Assembly: GCA_013368795.1 (NCBI GenBank)
Contig: JABFXX010000408.1
Location: 1 to 64,000, forward strand
Direction: 5' to 3'
DNA length: 64,000 nucleotides
Source of the DNA: Kofleriaceae bacterium
GTDB lineage: Bacteria > Myxococcota_A > Polyangia > Haliangiales > Haliangiaceae
Shown here: in pieces, positions 59,980 through 64,000 of the stretch
Layout of the letters: the number at the start of each line of letters is the position of its first letter
Position numbering within the stretch: the stretch's first letter is position 1
Notes under the pieces: model-generated
The model's database searches: none
Seen by the model: only the letters and a program-made list of their open reading frames with translations
Told to the model about the DNA's origin: nothing
Position numbers and translations under genes: made by a program

Positions 59980-59993
59980 CGCTTAATTAAGCG
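59980..59993. other. 14-bp perfect palindrome CGCTTAATTAAGCG containing TTAATTAA
   Basis: Read directly; overlaps stop codon of the 59983..60645 gene. Confidence 0.9.
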
Positions 59994-60645
59994 GCCGAAT
60001 ATCGCGATGTTCCGTGCCTGTCGCACGATCGAGCAGGCGCCGTTTATCGCCTTGCTGAAGCCAGATTCCGTGCTCGTCGACGCCGCCCGCGGTGATCGGA
60101 TCGGGACCTAGGTCGACCTTCCAGACGCCCTTGCCGGTGTGCAGATCGATCGCGATGATCTGGTTCCAGTCGCGGCCGCCGACGATCTCGTAGCTGCGCG
60201 CGTAGTCGGTCAGCGTGATCGGCCCCTGTGGCTGTGTCGTGATCGGCTCGTGCTCGGGCGCGAGACGAAGGGCGCCGAGCTTGGAGGCGTTGCTGCGCAG
60301 GAACGAGAACACCTCGGCGCGCGTGTCGCGCTCGACGCGCACGGTGACCGCGAGGTCACTCCACGCGACGCCGGGGCGGCCCGGCCTGCCCGCATAATGA
60401 GGGATCAGGGCCTGCCACTTCACCGTGTCTCCCTCGCGCAGCTCGAGGAACGAACGATCGCCGCCTTCCTCGGCGCGCACGACGACCGAGTGCTGCGGAT
60501 CGATCGCGAACGTGTCGATCACCGCACCCGCGCGCGGCCGCACGTGCTGCATGTACCAGATCGCGATCGCTGCCACCGCGGCTCCCACGATCACGATCGC
60601 GGGACCGAGATAGCCGAGCCAGCGCGGCGCGCGCGACGTGGCCAT
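59983..60645 (-). CDS. Membrane-anchored protein with PQQ-like C-terminus
   Basis: N-terminal TM LGPAIVIVGAAVAAIAIWYM; IIAIDLHTGKGVWKVDLG. Confidence 0.65.
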   Translation of the reverse strand: MATSRAPRWLGYLGPAIVIVGAAVAAIAIWYMQHVRPRAGAVIDTFAIDPQHSVVVRAEEGGDRSFLELREGDTVKWQALIPHYAGRPGRPGVAWSDLAVTVRVERDTRAEVFSFLRSNASKLGALRLAPEHEPITTQPQGPITLTDYARSYEIVGGRDWNQIIAIDLHTGKGVWKVDLGPDPITAGGVDEHGIWLQQGDKRRLLDRATGTEHRDIRPLN

Positions 60646-61163
60646 CAGCTCTCGCTGACCGGTTTACCGCCGGCCGTGTTCGAGTGATCGAACGGCTTGG
60701 GCCGCTCGAGCTTCTGGGCGGGCGCGCCGCTCTCCTTGCTCTGGACGAGCACGCGGCGGCCGCTCGCGAAGAACACGGTGACCTTGCCCGGCTCGGATAC
60801 TTCGACGACGCCCTGGCCAAAGCTCACGTGCTCGATGCGCTCACCGACCTCGAACTTGAGGCTCGCCGCGTACTGGCGGGTCGGCTTGGTGAGATCCGCG
60901 GCGACGGCAGGCTTCTCGAAGCGCTCGACGGGCGCCTTCTCGCCCGACGTCATGCCGGAGTTGCGGGGAGGCTTCGGCGCGAACGCCGACGGCATCCTCT
61001 TCTCCTTCGGTTGACCGTGCGGCGACTTGAAGCGGTGGTAGCCGCCACACTGCTTGCACTGCACCTTGACGATTTGCTCGCCTACTTTTGCGACGACAAC
61101 ATGCCAGACGTCTCCGCACTTGGAGCACAGGGCTTCGACATCAGCTCCAACAGCGGCGCTCAT
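60645..61163 (-). CDS. Zinc-ribbon protein with C-terminal CarD/UvrD-like VxxGxxVxHxxFGxGxV motif
   Basis: CSKCGDVWHV...VQCKQCGGYHRFK; FEVGERIEHVSFGQGVVEVSEPGKVTVFF; TGATG overlap with next gene. Confidence 0.75.
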   Translation of the reverse strand: MSAAVGADVEALCSKCGDVWHVVVAKVGEQIVKVQCKQCGGYHRFKSPHGQPKEKRMPSAFAPKPPRNSGMTSGEKAPVERFEKPAVAADLTKPTRQYAASLKFEVGERIEHVSFGQGVVEVSEPGKVTVFFASGRRVLVQSKESGAPAQKLERPKPFDHSNTAGGKPVSES

Positions 61164-61208
61164 GCGCGGTGTTATAGCAGAACCAACTCGTGCTAAAGCC
61201 CCGATGGC

Positions 61209-62132
61209 ATGAGTCAGGCCGCCGCAGATCAGCTCGTGAGCGAGGGGAACGATTTGTTCCGCGCCGAGCAGTTCGCCGAGGCCATCACCCGCTTCGAACG
61301 CGCGGTGAACGTATTTCCGCACCACGCCCTTGGCTGGCGTGGGCTCGGACACGCTCTGCTCTGCCTCGGCAGGCCTCACGAGGCGGCGCGCGCCTTCGAT
61401 CAGGCGATCGGCCTCGCACCGACCAGCGCGACGGCGCTGTGGGGCGGCGCGCTCGCCCATGCCGAGGTCGGCAACAAGGTCATCGCGAAGGATTATCTGA
61501 AGCGCACCCTCGTGCTCCAGCCCACCTGGCTGACGATGGCGCTCGGCGTGCCGGCGCTTGCGAGCTTCCTGCAGGTGTCGTCGCGCGCGTCCGAGATGCT
61601 CCACAAGATCTTTGGCCCGTTCTCTTGCAAACGCTTCCAGCACGCGCTCGACGACACGCGCGCGATGGAGGTCGGCCGGCTCGCGAACGTGCCGACCAAG
61701 GATCAGTTCACGTTCGTCAGCGTCGGCCTGTCCAACGCCGAGTGGGCCGAGGCCGAGCGGCCGCGCGTCGAGCTGGTCATGACGTCGGCGGTCGACCACG
61801 AGGCCTGTCCACAGATCCTCGCGAACCTCGCGTTCCACCTCGCCGAGACCAAGTTCTTCCCCGAGCCGGGCACGATGGTGCGCGACACGGTCGCCGCGCT
61901 GCGCGCCGGCGAGCTCTCGGAGCGGCTGCCGCACGTCTACATCCAGTCGCCGCGCTACCTCGGCATCGATCTGCCGATCGACGAAGGTCCGCCGGCGATC
62001 ACGCTCGCGCAGGTCGTGCCGATCAGCGAGTCCGAGTATCAGCTGTGGCGCGAGGTCGGCCCGGCGGCGTTCGAGCACTCGCTCGTCCAGCGCCGCATCG
62101 ACATCACCGACCTGCGGCGCACCGGGATCTAA
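61209..62132 (+). CDS. TPR-repeat protein
   Basis: GNDLFRAEQFAEAITRFERAVNVFPHHALGWRGLGHALLCLGRPHEAARAFDQAIGLAP. Confidence 0.8.
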   Translation: MSQAAADQLVSEGNDLFRAEQFAEAITRFERAVNVFPHHALGWRGLGHALLCLGRPHEAARAFDQAIGLAPTSATALWGGALAHAEVGNKVIAKDYLKRTLVLQPTWLTMALGVPALASFLQVSSRASEMLHKIFGPFSCKRFQHALDDTRAMEVGRLANVPTKDQFTFVSVGLSNAEWAEAERPRVELVMTSAVDHEACPQILANLAFHLAETKFFPEPGTMVRDTVAALRAGELSERLPHVYIQSPRYLGIDLPIDEGPPAITLAQVVPISESEYQLWREVGPAAFEHSLVQRRIDITDLRRTGI

Positions 62133-62731
62133 GGAGTGAACGTCGCGGTCAAGGTCGCGGTGCCGAGGTTCGCCGCGGTCGCGGTCGTCACGACCTGATC
62201 CTTCGTCGTGGTCATCGTCGCGCCGTTCAGTGTCGCGGTGCCGAGCGCGTAGACCTTGAACTGGTACATGTGCGCGTTCGGCGGGCACGGTCCGGCGTAG
62301 CCGCGCTGACCGGAGTAGTTGTTCGTCTGGTGCGCGCCGGGCACGTCGGTCGGCGCGTAGACCTTGTCGACGTCGGCGGGCAGGCCGGTCGCCGTGCCCG
62401 GGATGTCATAGATCGACGAGTGGACGAGGCCGTTCGTCAGATCCGTCAGCACGACCGCGAAGCTCATCGTTCCCGTCGGCACGTTCGCGAACGCGAGCTC
62501 GGGCGACTGGTTCATGCCGCCGCGGTTCGTGCACACGTGCGTCAGCGGGATCGCGCCGCCCTCGGTGATCGTCGGGCTCGTCAGCGTGAACGTGCCGGTC
62601 GACGGCGGCGCATCCATCTGCACCGCGGCGTCAGAGCCGGAGCCCGAGCCGGCGGCATCGATCATGGCGTTGCCGCCGCCGTCGTCACCGCCACAGCCTG
62701 CGAGGAGCGCGATCGCGAGGAGTGTCCGCAT
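62129..62731 (-). CDS. YbhB/YbcL-family (PEBP-like) lipoprotein
   Basis: FTLTSPTITEGGAIPLTHVCTNRGGMNQSPELAFANVPTGTMSFAVVLTD; lipobox LLAGCGG. Confidence 0.85.
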   Translation of the reverse strand: MRTLLAIALLAGCGGDDGGGNAMIDAAGSGSGSDAAVQMDAPPSTGTFTLTSPTITEGGAIPLTHVCTNRGGMNQSPELAFANVPTGTMSFAVVLTDLTNGLVHSSIYDIPGTATGLPADVDKVYAPTDVPGAHQTNNYSGQRGYAGPCPPNAHMYQFKVYALGTATLNGATMTTTKDQVVTTATAANLGTATLTATFTP

Positions 62732-62794
62732 GCGCGGACGATACGACAGCACCGCAAGCAGCGACGGGTTTCGCCGCTGCGAGCCGCTAACAGG

Positions 62795-64000
62795 CTAGCG
62801 CCACTCGGCGTCGAGGCTCACGCCCTGGTCCGTCACCGACGAGTCGGAGACGAAGCGCAGGTAGTGATACTGGCCGGGCCACTCGTCGGCGAGCGCGGGA
62901 CCCGACGAGCCGGTGTACGTCTTCACCTTGACCCACGCGCCGTTCTTCCACGACCACACCTCGAGCTTGTCGTAGTTGTTCTCCGTCTTGAACCGCACGC
63001 TGCGGAGGCGAAGCGCCTGCGCCTCGGCCGGCAAGTAGAGCTCCTTCCACACGCTCATGTTGTTCGTGTACGGGCTCGTCGTCTCGAAGTGGCCGTCCGC
63101 GACGGCGCGCCACTGCGAGCCCGCCTGCCACGCGCACGCGTTCGCGTTGCACGCCCACGCGCCGACCACCGCAGGGTGCGCGAGGCCGTTGCAGTCGGCC
63201 GGCGCGTCGCAGTAGTTCGCGGCGACGCACGTGCCGCCCGCGTCGGGATGCGGATACATGAACGTCGACACGCCGAAGCGGCACTTGTAGTCATCGCCGC
63301 ACGCGAGGCCCGCGAAGCCACCGCACGCGTCGCCGGTGATGCCGCACGCGTCGTCGTGCGCGACCGGCACGTTCGCGCAGGCCGCCTCGCAGCCGTTGCC
63401 GTAGGTGTGGCCGTTCGTGCCGCAGACCGGATCGTAGAGCGCGGGGCACACGCAGCCCTCGTCGACGATGCACTCGTTGTTGTCGCCGCAGGTGAAGCCG
63501 TTGCCGCAGGTCAGGCCGCCACCCGCGCCGCACGCGAACAGCGCCTCGAAGTCATCGATCAGCGACTGCACGGCGGCATCGTGCGCGCCCTGCGTCGCCG
63601 CGAACGTCACGGTGTACGAGCCCGCCTTGATCGTGAGCGAGTCGAGGAACGCAGTCGGTGCGACCGAGCGCGAGTAGCCCGCGCCCTGGAGCAAACCCTG
63701 CTGTGCCGCGCGGCGTACGAGCGCGGCGAGACGGACCGTATCGATCGAGCCGATGTCGTCGGTGACCGCAGCGTCGGTGAGGCCGGGATGCGTGTACGAC
63801 GCGGCCGCGCCGTGCGCGAGCTTCGTCGTGCGGTTGCGGCCGTTCGCGAGGTGATGCGAGACCTCGACGTCGCCGAGCGGCGCGCACACCGGCTGCTGCG
63901 GGCACTGGCAGGTGTCGGGCGCCTTCGCGATGTCGACGGTGCCATCGCCGCACGCGGGCCACGCGATCGCCGGGCAGATCGGCGCGCCGTTCCACTCGAT
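62795..64000 (-). CDS. Cys-rich secreted protein with Kazal-like domain and CUB-like C-terminus (5' end beyond window)
   Basis: CVCPALYDPVCGTNGHTYGNGCEAACANVPVAHDDACG; frame open to window end. Confidence 0.8.
   Translation of the reverse strand: MEWNGAPICPAIAWPACGDGTVDIAKAPDTCQCPQQPVCAPLGDVEVSHHLANGRNRTTKLAHGAAASYTHPGLTDAAVTDDIGSIDTVRLAALVRRAAQQGLLQGAGYSRSVAPTAFLDSLTIKAGSYTVTFAATQGAHDAAVQSLIDDFEALFACGAGGGLTCGNGFTCGDNNECIVDEGCVCPALYDPVCGTNGHTYGNGCEAACANVPVAHDDACGITGDACGGFAGLACGDDYKCRFGVSTFMYPHPDAGGTCVAANYCDAPADCNGLAHPAVVGAWACNANACAWQAGSQWRAVADGHFETTSPYTNNMSVWKELYLPAEAQALRLRSVRFKTENNYDKLEVWSWKNGAWVKVKTYTGSSGPALADEWPGQYHYLRFVSDSSVTDQGVSLDAEWR

Overview
The window is a dense, high-GC chromosomal segment of myxobacterial (Kofleriaceae-like) character. 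This is inferred from several Ser/Thr kinases, FHA proteins, a sigma54-type activator and a MYXO-CTERM-like tail; I could not run a taxonomic search. I recognise about 60 coding regions. They include amt, upp, two URC uracil-catabolism genes (URC1-like and URC4/DUF1688), hisD-hisC, metK, rtcB-rtcA, ppk, an L,D-transpeptidase, a prolyl oligopeptidase, an M36 metallopeptidase and a radical SAM/SPASM enzyme. I saw no rRNA, tRNA or CRISPR array. The most interesting signals are: (1) twin 51-aa paralogous microproteins inside a URC uracil-catabolism/ammonium-transport cluster, each with a sigma54-like -24/-12 box; (2) a free-standing intein-like Hint-HNH ORF with degenerate splice residues next to rtcBA; (3) a 33-aa four-Cys micro-ORF translationally coupled between hisD and hisC; (4) a two-gene operon of a SPASM radical SAM enzyme and a small zinc-ribbon/MopE-like protein; (5) a nearly identical 163-bp tandem duplication across the tails of two convergent genes; (6) a probably leaderless micro-ORF coupled to an XRE-cupin regulator; (7) an intergenic 52-bp tandem repeat, a possible MITE or IS remnant, and structured terminators. 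All calls come from reading the sequence; no database search was run.
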